Source: RGIG3009 sp964390295 (GTDB taxonomy: Bacteria; Bacillota; Clostridia; Oscillospirales; Acutalibacteraceae). From it: DNA of 22,822 nt. Both the position numbers and the translations under genes were made by a program. The stretch spans positions 1 through 22,822 of the forward strand of contig CAYMHR010000023.1 in NCBI GenBank assembly GCA_964390295.1. Direction: 5' to 3'. Below are positions 13,851-21,045 of the stretch, one piece after another. Positions within the stretch are counted from its first letter, which is position 1; the number at the start of each line of letters is the position of its first letter. The notes under the pieces are model-generated. The model made no database searches and was not told where the DNA came from. It was given only the letters and a program-made list of their open reading frames with translations.

Positions 13851-16043
13851 TTACACTCCGCTCCGTTCAATTTCTTCGATGCCCTTGATGCGTTTCAGGC
13901 GAGTGATAACTTCCTGCAAATGCTGTAAGCTGTTGACACCGACGGTAATCAGCATTTCGCCCTTACCGCCATGGCTCTCGCGCGCCTGCATGCCGTAAAT
14001 CATGACGTGCATAGCTGCCAGCTGTGAGGTAATATCCGCCAGCAGCTCGATGCGGTCGGTGGCGGTCACGTGCAGCTCGGCCTTGAATTCCTCACGCACC
14101 GAATCCTCCCACGTGACCGATACCCATCGCTCAGCTTCGGGGCAATGCTTCAGATCGCGCGGTACGTTCACGCAATCGCGCTGATGAATGGAAACGCCGT
14201 AGCCGCGCGTAATAAAACCGACGATGGAATCACCAGGAACCGGATTACAGCAACGGGCGAATTTCACCAGACAATTATCCATATTTTCAATAATTACGCC
14301 GCCGTTGTGATGCTTATGAGGGCGTGTGGATACCACCGGTTCCTGCGCCGACGCCTCGGCCTTGATATATTTTTGCGACTCTTCTTTCATACGCGGAATC
14401 AACCGAGACAGTAAAATGCCGCCGTAACCGATCGCCGCATAAAAATCATCCAGCGTAGCACAATGCTGGCGCTTGGCCTGAGCCAGCAAAAATTCCTGCA
14501 ATTCTTCTTCGGGAAAGCGAATACAGTTCCTGGAGATTTCCCGTTCCAGTTCCGCTCTTCCCTGCTCGATATTTTCCTCACGCCGTTCCCGCTTGTACCA
14601 CGCCCGTATTTTATTGCGTGCTTCGCTGGTTTTTACCAGTTGTAACCAATCGCGACTCGGTCCCCGATTTGGTGCCGACGAGGTGAGAATTTCCACGATC
14701 TCGCCGGTTTTCACCTGGTAATCGATCGGTACGATGCGACCATCCACCTTGGCACCCACCATGCGGTTTCCAACCTCGGAATGAATGGCATACGCAAAAT
14801 CAATCACCGTAGAACCGCTGGGAAGGTTCACCACCTTGCCCCGCGGCGTAAAGACAAACACGTCGTCGGAGGATAAATCCGTCTTAATGGAGCGCACAAT
14901 ATCGACGGCATCGTCCACGTCCTGTTGATTTTCAATGAAGCGGCGTACCCACGCCACCTTTTCCTCCAGACGATCTTTTTTCTGAATACCCAGCTTATAT
15001 TTCCAGTGCGCCGCGATACCGTATTCCGCGGTGTGATGCATTTCCCACGTGCGGATTTGCACCTCAAACGGTATCTTTTCCTGGCTGATGACCGTTGTGT
15101 GCAACGATTGGTACATATTGCTTTTCGGTGTGGAAATGTAATCCTTAAACCGATTGGGAAGCGGACGAAACATATCGTGCACAATGCCCAAAACGTTGTA
15201 GCAATCGTTCACGGTATCCACAATCACCCGAACGGCATAAATATCGTAAATTTCATCGAAAGAGCGCCCCTGCATGTACATCTTACGGTAAATTCCGGTG
15301 ATGCTCTTTACACGACCGCTGATATACGGCTTCAGGCCGTACTCCTGCATCCGTTCCTGCAAGCGTCGTTGTATATCCGCCAAGAACGTCGCGCGATCAT
15401 CTCCATGCACGTTCAGATTTTCTTCGATTTCCTGGCAGGCCATCGGATCAAGCAAACGGATAGAGATATCCTCCAGCTCCTCCTTGATGGCACGGATTCC
15501 CAAGCGATGCGCGATCGGTGCGTAAATGTCCAGCGTTTCCTTTGCCTTATCCCGCCGCTTTTGCGGGTCCCAGCCGGAATTGGTACGCATATTGTGCAGG
15601 CGATCTGCCAATTTAATAATGATGACCCGAATATCCTGTGACATCGCCATCAGCATTTTTCGAACGTTTTCTGCCTGCTGTTCTTCTTTATCGGAAAACG
15701 GAATCTGCGCAATTTTGGTAACGCCGTCAACCAGCAGTGCCACGTCGTCTCCGAACTGCTGGCGTATCTCCGCCAGCTCCACCTGCGTATCCTCGACTAC
15801 GTCGTGCAAAATCGCCGCTACGATCGCCTCGTTGTCCATTCCCAGTTCAATCAGGATACACGCCACCTGCAACGGATGGCAAACGTAATCGCCCCCGGAA
15901 TAGCGATGTTGCCCCTCGTGCGCTTTGCACGCCAATGCAACGGCACGGTCAATCATGGCCACGTCGTAGTTTTTATCGTTCTCACCAATCGCCTGCTTTA
16001 ATGCGGCAATGGCTTCCTCTTTATATCGAATTTTCCCTTCCAA
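13851..16043 (-). CDS. rel: Bifunctional (p)ppGpp synthetase/hydrolase Rel
   Basis: A 730-residue long RSH enzyme that makes and degrades (p)ppGpp in the stringent response. The hydrolase HD domain (about 30-185) keeps H in CHPLQVA, HDVVEDT and KLADRLHNMRT. The synthetase domain (about 230-345) has RFKDYI, the RXKD form of bifunctional enzymes, MYQSLHTTVI and FEVQIRT with the catalytic Glu. TGS is at about 390-450, the Cys-rich zinc-finger-like region contains FARCCNPVPGD, and an ACT/RRM domain ends the protein. Both activities therefore look intact. The start codon is TTG at 16043, with AAGAAGGTG about 8 nt upstream and no nearby ATG. It lies 4 nt after recJ. Confidence 0.96.
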   Translation of the reverse strand: MEGKIRYKEEAIAALKQAIGENDKNYDVAMIDRAVALACKAHEGQHRYSGGDYVCHPLQVACILIELGMDNEAIVAAILHDVVEDTQVELAEIRQQFGDDVALLVDGVTKIAQIPFSDKEEQQAENVRKMLMAMSQDIRVIIIKLADRLHNMRTNSGWDPQKRRDKAKETLDIYAPIAHRLGIRAIKEELEDISIRLLDPMACQEIEENLNVHGDDRATFLADIQRRLQERMQEYGLKPYISGRVKSITGIYRKMYMQGRSFDEIYDIYAVRVIVDTVNDCYNVLGIVHDMFRPLPNRFKDYISTPKSNMYQSLHTTVISQEKIPFEVQIRTWEMHHTAEYGIAAHWKYKLGIQKKDRLEEKVAWVRRFIENQQDVDDAVDIVRSIKTDLSSDDVFVFTPRGKVVNLPSGSTVIDFAYAIHSEVGNRMVGAKVDGRIVPIDYQVKTGEIVEILTSSAPNRGPSRDWLQLVKTSEARNKIRAWYKRERREENIEQGRAELEREISRNCIRFPEEELQEFLLAQAKRQHCATLDDFYAAIGYGGILLSRLIPRMKEESQKYIKAEASAQEPVVSTRPHKHHNGGVIIENMDNCLVKFARCCNPVPGDSIVGFITRGYGVSIHQRDCVNVPRDLKHCPEAERWVSVTWEDSVREEFKAELHVTATDRIELLADITSQLAAMHVMIYGMQARESHGGKGEMLITVGVNSLQHLQEVITRLKRIKGIEEIERSGV

Positions 16044-16047
16044 GCCG

Positions 16048-18081
16048 TTACACCTTCTTGTCCTTGTTCAAATACAGTGCAGTTTTCGTTTGATTCAGAT
16101 CCGCCTTGCCGTTGACCTCTCGCACGCAGGCAAACACCGTGTCGCCCTCGTCCTTCCACTCAATCAACGATGCCTCACGTAACAAGCGACAGGCGATTAG
16201 CACGTCGGTGCACGTAATCGCAGGCGTTTTCAGGCGCTGACACAACACGTCCAACGGGCCGTTATACGGTTGTTGCTTCAAAAAGCGATACACCCGTGCC
16301 GTGCACTCTCGTTCCGGCAAGCGCGCCGTCGTCGGTTCACGCCGGATTACCGCGTCCACCCGTTCAATTGCTTCAATCAGTTCCTCCTGCGCCAGCTCGG
16401 TTAACCGCATATCCTTCACCACGATCGAGACCTCGACGGAGCCGCGATACTCGTTCCGTTCCAGATACACCAATAAATCTACCGTCTCGCCACTGCAATA
16501 GGGGAATTTTTCCGGCAAGGTGGAAAATTTCATTGCCGTAATGCGCGCGCCGTCCCGCGCAAGCTGCAAGCGTAGGTGCTTACCACCGCCCACCGGCTCG
16601 ACCCGTTCCAGGGTCATGCGCATCAAACCGAACAGCGGCCGCGGATTCCCGGCACCCATCGGCTCCAAAGCGGACAACGCCGACAAAATATCCGGCGTAA
16701 TCTGGCTGGGACGCAGACGACAATCCACCGACAGCTCCGCCACCGGCATCGTCTGTGCCACCGTCTGAGCATAGCGATTGATTGTTTGCCGAAACTCCTC
16801 AAGGCGTGAGGCTTCCACGGTAAAGCCGGCGGCTTGCTCGTGTCCACCGTAGCCCAGCAAGCAATCCTCACAGGCAGAAAGTGCATCGTACAGCGAAAAG
16901 CCCTTCATACTGCGTCCTGAACCGCGTGCAATACCGTTTTCCACCGTCAGTACCAAACAGGGCTTTCCAAAGCGTTCCAGCAACCGTGCCGCAATAATGC
17001 CCAGCACGCCCGGATGCCATCCTTCGCCCCACACAACCAAGACACGCTGGGCAAGCAAATCGGGATCGGCCTGTAAGGAATCCAACAACCCTTGCAAAAT
17101 TGCGGCTTCCGTCGTCTGCCGCTCACCATTCAGCCGATGTACGTCGTTAGCCAGCGTCGAAGCCTCCTCGTCGTTGTCGCTTAACAGCAATTCGGCCGCC
17201 TGATACGGGTCACCCATACGACCGGCGGCATTGATCCGCGGTGCAATGGTAAACGCAACGCCAACCGCGTTGATCGGCTTCTCCACGCCGCCGAACTCAC
17301 GAAGCCGACGCAGTCCAAGACGACCGTCGGGGCGATTGATTTGTTGCAGACCGCGGCGTACCAGCACACGATTATCACCCTGCAGGGGCATCACGTCCGC
17401 CAGTGTTCCCAACGCCACCAAATCGGCATATTCCGCCAGCATGCGGTCGGTATCGCCCTCCAAAGCACAGACTAACTGGAAGGCGACGCCGACACCGGCA
17501 AGGTACTTAAATTCGCTGGGACAATCACTGCGGTGCGGATCTACCACAGCCACCGCCGCCGGCAAGCGTTCCCCCGGCTGATGGTGATCGGTCACGACCA
17601 CGTCGATACCACAGTCATTGGCATAAGCAATCTCTTCAACAGCGGTAATACCGTTATCGACAGTAACAATCAGTTGTACGCCATTATCATGCAGTTCGTC
17701 GATGCTTGCACGATGCAGACCGTAGCCTTCACCATCACGGCGTGGTAAGCGGTATTGCACACGGGCACCGTGATCGCGAAGATACGTATACAACAGTACC
17801 GTAGCGGTGATGCCGTCGGCATCGTAGTCGCCGTACACTGCTATGCTCTCGCCTTCGTCGATCGCACGTTGAATCCGCTCTGCCGCCGCATCCATATCCA
17901 AATAGGAGAACGGATCGCACGTCAGTTCATTTCCCACCAGAAAATCCATGGCCGCTTCGGGATCAGTAATACCGCGCCCGGTCAGCAACAGGCACAAAAG
18001 CGGGTCCAATCCGCACTCCGCCGACAACTCGCCGGCAAGTTCTTTATTCAATTGCGAAAACGTCCAACGCTTGTAGCTCAT
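16048..18081 (-). CDS. recJ: Single-stranded-DNA 5'-3' exonuclease RecJ
   Basis: A 677-residue RecJ of the DHH phosphoesterase family, used in recombination and mismatch or base-excision repair. The metal-binding motifs appear in order: DYDADG (85-90), DNG (142-144), DHH (165-167), DPH (181-183), and the DHHA1 motif GGHEQAAG (about 411-418). An OB-fold follows, then a C-terminal extension of about 110 residues after it, as in Firmicutes RecJ. The ATG at 18081 has a GAGGTGGAG ribosome-binding site. It heads the minus-strand cluster with rel, dtd, the MBL hydrolase, hemZ and the kinase. The apt gene usually found between recJ and rel in Bacillus and many Clostridia is absent. Confidence 0.96.
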   Translation of the reverse strand: MSYKRWTFSQLNKELAGELSAECGLDPLLCLLLTGRGITDPEAAMDFLVGNELTCDPFSYLDMDAAAERIQRAIDEGESIAVYGDYDADGITATVLLYTYLRDHGARVQYRLPRRDGEGYGLHRASIDELHDNGVQLIVTVDNGITAVEEIAYANDCGIDVVVTDHHQPGERLPAAVAVVDPHRSDCPSEFKYLAGVGVAFQLVCALEGDTDRMLAEYADLVALGTLADVMPLQGDNRVLVRRGLQQINRPDGRLGLRRLREFGGVEKPINAVGVAFTIAPRINAAGRMGDPYQAAELLLSDNDEEASTLANDVHRLNGERQTTEAAILQGLLDSLQADPDLLAQRVLVVWGEGWHPGVLGIIAARLLERFGKPCLVLTVENGIARGSGRSMKGFSLYDALSACEDCLLGYGGHEQAAGFTVEASRLEEFRQTINRYAQTVAQTMPVAELSVDCRLRPSQITPDILSALSALEPMGAGNPRPLFGLMRMTLERVEPVGGGKHLRLQLARDGARITAMKFSTLPEKFPYCSGETVDLLVYLERNEYRGSVEVSIVVKDMRLTELAQEELIEAIERVDAVIRREPTTARLPERECTARVYRFLKQQPYNGPLDVLCQRLKTPAITCTDVLIACRLLREASLIEWKDEGDTVFACVREVNGKADLNQTKTALYLNKDKKV

Positions 18082-18113
18082 GGTTGCTCCACCTCAAAAT
18101 ATCTATACAGATT

Positions 18114-18142
18114 ATCATACCATTTTTCTTCCGCGTATTCAA
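18114..18142 (-). promoter_or_regulatory. Promoter of the recJ-rel operon
   Basis: On the minus strand, TTGAAT (18142-18137), a 17-bp spacer and TATGAT (18119-18114), with a TG extension one base before the -10. It is divergent from the AbrB-type gene promoter, about 57 bp away. Confidence 0.65.
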
Positions 18143-18198
18143 CCGCTTTCTTCCACTTTTCTTGTTCTTCGCCTTAAAAAAGCCGATTGGCGTTTTTC

Positions 18199-18227
18199 TT
18201 GACATTTTTTTACAAATATGGTAAGCT
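18199..18227 (+). promoter_or_regulatory. Promoter of the AbrB-type regulator gene
   Basis: A perfect TTGACA at 18199-18204 is followed after 17 bp by TAAGCT (18222-18227), a weak -10 with a TG one base upstream (extended -10). A strong ribosome-binding site GGGAGG follows at 18241-18246. Confidence 0.55.
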
Positions 18228-18252
18228 ATGGATAAAGTAAGGGAGGTATATT

Positions 18253-18492
18253 ATGAAGTCCACCGGTATTGTACGCAAGTTAGACGATCTCGGTCGTATC
18301 GTTCTGCCCATTGAGCTTCGCCGAACGTTAGATATTGCCGACAAAGCACCTTTAGAAATTTTCGTAGAGGGCGATTCCATTATTTTACGCAAGTACGAAG
18401 CCTCCTGTGTGTTCTGCGGAACGGCCGCGACCACGGAATACAAAGGGCGTCATATCTGCGACGATTGTCTGAACGATCTGTCTCAAAAATAA
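18253..18492 (+). CDS. AbrB/SpoVT-family regulator with C-terminal zinc ribbon
   Basis: A 79-residue transcription factor. Residues 1-48 are an AbrB/MazE-type swapped-hairpin DNA-binding domain (STGIVRKLDDLGRIVLPIELRRTL, then PLEIFVEGDSIILRKY). The tail carries a zinc ribbon with C52-x2-C55 and C69-x2-C72. It is short compared with SpoVT (about 178 residues) and lacks the GAF domain, so it is more AbrB-like. It has its own promoter, a GGGAGG site 6 nt before the ATG, and a terminator, so it is monocistronic. It is divergent from recJ. Targets are unknown; a transition-state or sporulation role is a guess from the family. Confidence 0.9.
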   Translation: MKSTGIVRKLDDLGRIVLPIELRRTLDIADKAPLEIFVEGDSIILRKYEASCVFCGTAATTEYKGRHICDDCLNDLSQK

Positions 18493-18505
18493 CCATCCGC
18501 TTTCG

Positions 18506-18549
18506 AGCACCGTTCCGTCTGCAAAGACGGAACGGTGCTTTTTCTTTCA
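18506..18549 (+). terminator. Intrinsic terminator after the AbrB-type gene
   Basis: A perfect 15-bp stem (18506-18520 and 18525-18539) with a GCAA tetraloop, followed by TTTTCTTTC. Confidence 0.93.
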
Positions 18550-18575
18550 TGTTTATTCGCGCCGGTTCATATAAT
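18547..18575 (+). promoter_or_regulatory. Candidate sporulation (sigma-E-like) promoter of the SleC-like operon
   Basis: TCATGTT (18547-18553), exactly 14 bp, and CATATAAT (18568-18575). Compared with the Bacillus sigma-E consensus (KMATATW, 14-15 bp, CATACAHT), six of seven and seven of eight positions match. The same -10 contains a perfect TATAAT, so sigma-A use with a weak -35 cannot be excluded. Start would be near 18582, giving a very short leader. Confidence 0.45.
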
Positions 18576-18598
18576 AGCGGCAGGAAAGGTGTGATACC

Positions 18599-19108
18599 GT
18601 GAATCGCAAGGAATCCGATTTTCAGCGTCTGATGGATCAGTATCAGCAGGAATTGATGCAGTTGCATCGCCAGGCGAGCATTGCTTCGCCGGAATTGGCA
18701 ACCGAAGAGCCGCCAGCAGCGGAGTCGCCGGCGAGCGCCGCTACCCTACAAGTGCGCGTCACCTCTGCCAACCAGGCCGTTCCCATTGTTCAGGCAGTGG
18801 TCACGATTCAGGAGGAGGAAAACGCGCCGCCGCTCCACGTGCTTCTCACCGATACCAGCGGTCTGACAACGCCGGTGCTCCTTCCGGCGACCAACCCCGC
18901 CTTAACCGAGGCACCGGTAAAAAATCCCGCAATCGTTACGTACACCGTTCTTGTTACCGCACCGGGCTATTTTTCCGTGCGCAACGTTAACGTTCCCCTG
19001 TTCGGCGGCATCGCCACCGTCCAGCCGGTTGCGATGATCCCTCTGCCTGAATTTGAAGAACCGAACGCAACCGAGCTGTTCTTTTCCGTCCCGAAAAACG
19101 ACCTGTAA
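18599..19108 (+). CDS. SleC-propeptide-like protein (carboxypeptidase-regulatory-like beta-sandwich)
   Basis: A 169-residue protein with no signal peptide or membrane segment. Residues 1-28 are a charged helix (RKESDFQRLMDQYQQELMQLHRQ), 30-48 a Pro/Ala/Ser linker, and about 49-155 a beta-sandwich of the carboxypeptidase-regulatory type (TLQVRVTSANQAVPIVQAVVTI, LLTDTSGLTTPVLLPA, YTVLVTAPGYFSVRNVNVPLF). The pattern of a TD-SG turn, LPAT, a Tyr/Thr strand and APGY is as I recall it in the N-terminal pro-region of clostridial SleC. The start is GTG at 18599 with AAAGGTG 7 nt upstream. The next gene, encoding the SleC-like catalytic part, starts 12 nt later with its own AAGGAGG site. A chaperone, inhibitor or targeting role for its neighbour is inference. 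Confidence 0.75.
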   Translation: MNRKESDFQRLMDQYQQELMQLHRQASIASPELATEEPPAAESPASAATLQVRVTSANQAVPIVQAVVTIQEEENAPPLHVLLTDTSGLTTPVLLPATNPALTEAPVKNPAIVTYTVLVTAPGYFSVRNVNVPLFGGIATVQPVAMIPLPEFEEPNATELFFSVPKNDL

Positions 19109-19120
19109 GGAGGATGCCTC

Positions 19121-20524
19121 ATGGCTGATTTTCCATTCATTCCGGAAACGATCGTTGTTCATCTGGGTGCTCCCACCGACGAGGCCTCCAACGTCACCGT
19201 TTCTTTCCCCGATTATATCAAAAACGTCGCTTCCAGCGAGATTTATCCCACCTGGCCAATCAGCTCTCTGCGCGCCAATATTTTAGCGCAGATTTCCTTT
19301 GCGTTGAACCGCATCTACACCGAATGGTATCCCAGCCGCGGATACCAATTCGATATTACGAACAGCACGCAGTTCGACCAATCCTTCGTGCAGGGACGCG
19401 ATATTTTTGAAAATATCAGCCGGATCGTCGACGACATCTTTAACGATTACGTGCGACGGGAAGGAAGTATAGAGCCATATTTTACGCAATATTGCAACGG
19501 CGTTACTACCACCTGTGACGGACTGTCGCAATGGGAAACGGTATCGCTGGCCGAGCAAGGACAAAACTCGTTGAAAATTCTTCAATCGTTTTACGGTGAT
19601 ACCATCGAGCTGGTCACGGATGCGCCCGTTCAAAACAATCAGCCCTCCTACCCCGGCGCCCCATTGCGCCTTGGTACCGTCAGCAACGACGTGCTGACCA
19701 AACAGATTCAGTTGAATCGCATCTCGCACAATTACCCGGCCATTCCGAAAATCGCAACCGTAGACGGCGTTTTCGGTGTCGGCACCGAAGCGGCTGTTCG
19801 CGCCTTTCAACGCATTTTTGATTTGGAGATTGACGGCATCATCGGCAAGGAAACCTGGTATCGCATCGCGTTCCTTTATACCAGCGTTAAGCGGCTGGCA
19901 GAGCTGGATTCCGAGGGGATCGCTCTGGAGGAGATCAAGCAACAATACTCCGATCTGCTTCGCTCCGGTGATTCCGGCGACGAGGTGCGTGTGATTCAAT
20001 ACTATTTGGCGGTCGTCAGCAATTTTTACAATACCGTTCCCATCCCGGCAATCAACGGTGAATTCGATGCCGCCACGGAAGCTTCCGTTCAGGCGTTTCA
20101 GCGTACGGTAGGACTGACCGCGGATGGCATCGTCGGTGAGCAAACGTGGAACGAGCTATACAACGCCTATCGCGGCATTGTTGACACGATCGCGATCCCG
20201 GAGAACCGAATCGCGCCATACCCCGGTTCACCTCTGGCACTGGGTGCCACCGGGGAATACGTAACGTATCTGCAGGAATATCTGCTGCTCATCTCACAAA
20301 CCTACCCCGTCGTTCCCCCGGTGACCGTTACCGGCACCTTCGACGATCAAACGCAAGCGGCTGTCGAAGCCTTTCAACAAGAGTTCGGGCTTTCTCCGAA
20401 CGGGCTTGTCGGCCCTGCCACCTGGGATCGCATTGCCAGTCTATACGAAGACTTGACCGTCGGCATGGAAAAACAGATCGGTCAAAATCCGGGGTATACC
20501 ATCGAGCAGGAGGAACGGGCATGA
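19121..20524 (+). CDS. sleC: SleC-like spore cortex-lytic protein: SpoIID-like domain plus three peptidoglycan-binding repeats
   Basis: A 467-residue protein. Residues 1-165 resemble the SpoIID/SleC lytic transglycosylase fold: DYIKNVASSEIYPTWP with E40 at the position of the SpoIID catalytic Glu, LRANILAQISFALNRIY like the family helix LKAQAVAARTY, a Cys pair in YCNGVTTTC, and GLSQWETVSLAEQG like the GMSQWGA motif. Three PG_binding_1 repeats follow at about 176-255, 279-352 and 366-445, each with DG-FG/D-xT-xAVxAFQ and DGIVG-xTW. SleC cuts cortex peptidoglycan during germination after the Csp proteases remove its propeptide. Here there is no attached propeptide; the upstream gene may supply it. 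An AAGGAGG site precedes the ATG. The stop overlaps the next start (ATGA). Confidence 0.8.
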   Translation: MADFPFIPETIVVHLGAPTDEASNVTVSFPDYIKNVASSEIYPTWPISSLRANILAQISFALNRIYTEWYPSRGYQFDITNSTQFDQSFVQGRDIFENISRIVDDIFNDYVRREGSIEPYFTQYCNGVTTTCDGLSQWETVSLAEQGQNSLKILQSFYGDTIELVTDAPVQNNQPSYPGAPLRLGTVSNDVLTKQIQLNRISHNYPAIPKIATVDGVFGVGTEAAVRAFQRIFDLEIDGIIGKETWYRIAFLYTSVKRLAELDSEGIALEEIKQQYSDLLRSGDSGDEVRVIQYYLAVVSNFYNTVPIPAINGEFDAATEASVQAFQRTVGLTADGIVGEQTWNELYNAYRGIVDTIAIPENRIAPYPGSPLALGATGEYVTYLQEYLLLISQTYPVVPPVTVTGTFDDQTQAAVEAFQQEFGLSPNGLVGPATWDRIASLYEDLTVGMEKQIGQNPGYTIEQEERA

Positions 20525-21030
20525 CTTACAGCAAATGGCAACGGCAAGACCACGTTCGTGAGGTTCAGGAATATCTGCGCGTCATCGCTCTAACCGATAA
20601 CGTCTACCGTGAGATAGCTATCGACGGCATTTATGGCAAAGAAACGGCCGAAGCGGTTCGCCTGTTTCAGCTAACCAACACCTTGCCGGCCACCGGAAAC
20701 GTGGATTTTCAAACGTGGGAGCTGTTGGCGGAGCACTATTGGGACGCGTTGACTTTGTTGACGCCACCGCAAACCGCCCGGCATTTTCCGGTGCCACAAT
20801 ACGTTATCCGCCCCGGCGACCGCGGCAACTTAATCACCATTCTGCAAGCCATACTTAACACTCTGACGGAAACCTGGGACGGCTATCCACCTTTGAAAAT
20901 CAACGGCGAATACGACTCCGCCACCGAGCAACGCGTCCAAGAGCTTCAGGCCATCGGCGGCTTCCCGGAAACCGGCACCGTCGATCGGTATTTTTGGGAT
21001 CATCTGATTTTGTGGTACAACAGCTTATAA
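20521..21030 (+). CDS. Small protein with two peptidoglycan-binding (PG_binding_1) repeats
   Basis: A 169-residue protein made only of two PG_binding_1-like repeats. The first (about 8-70) has HVREVQEYLRVIA, IDGIYGKETAEAVRLFQ and GNVDFQTWELL. The second (about 96-168) has RGNLITILQAILNTL, INGEYDSATEQRVQELQ and TGTVDRYFWDHL. There is no catalytic domain and no signal peptide. The ATG overlaps the stop of the SleC-like gene by 4 bp, so the two are translationally coupled and probably made together. With the neighbour this gives five wall-binding repeats. The likely role is binding cortex peptidoglycan inside the developing spore; an accessory role to the hydrolase is inference. Confidence 0.82.
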   Translation: MTYSKWQRQDHVREVQEYLRVIALTDNVYREIAIDGIYGKETAEAVRLFQLTNTLPATGNVDFQTWELLAEHYWDALTLLTPPQTARHFPVPQYVIRPGDRGNLITILQAILNTLTETWDGYPPLKINGEYDSATEQRVQELQAIGGFPETGTVDRYFWDHLILWYNSL

Positions 21031-21045
21031 GCAGGAGGGACTATC

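Noticed and set aside
18176..18197. A-rich/T-rich short hairpin (AGCC-GATT-GGC with A and T flanks) as a terminator
   Set aside because: The paired core is only three GC pairs and it lies between two divergent promoters, where no transcript needs to end.
19100..19125. Frameshift or sequencing error splitting one SleC gene
   Set aside because: The upstream gene ends in a normal stop, followed by a good AAGGAGG site and ATG at proper spacing, so two genes are the simpler reading.
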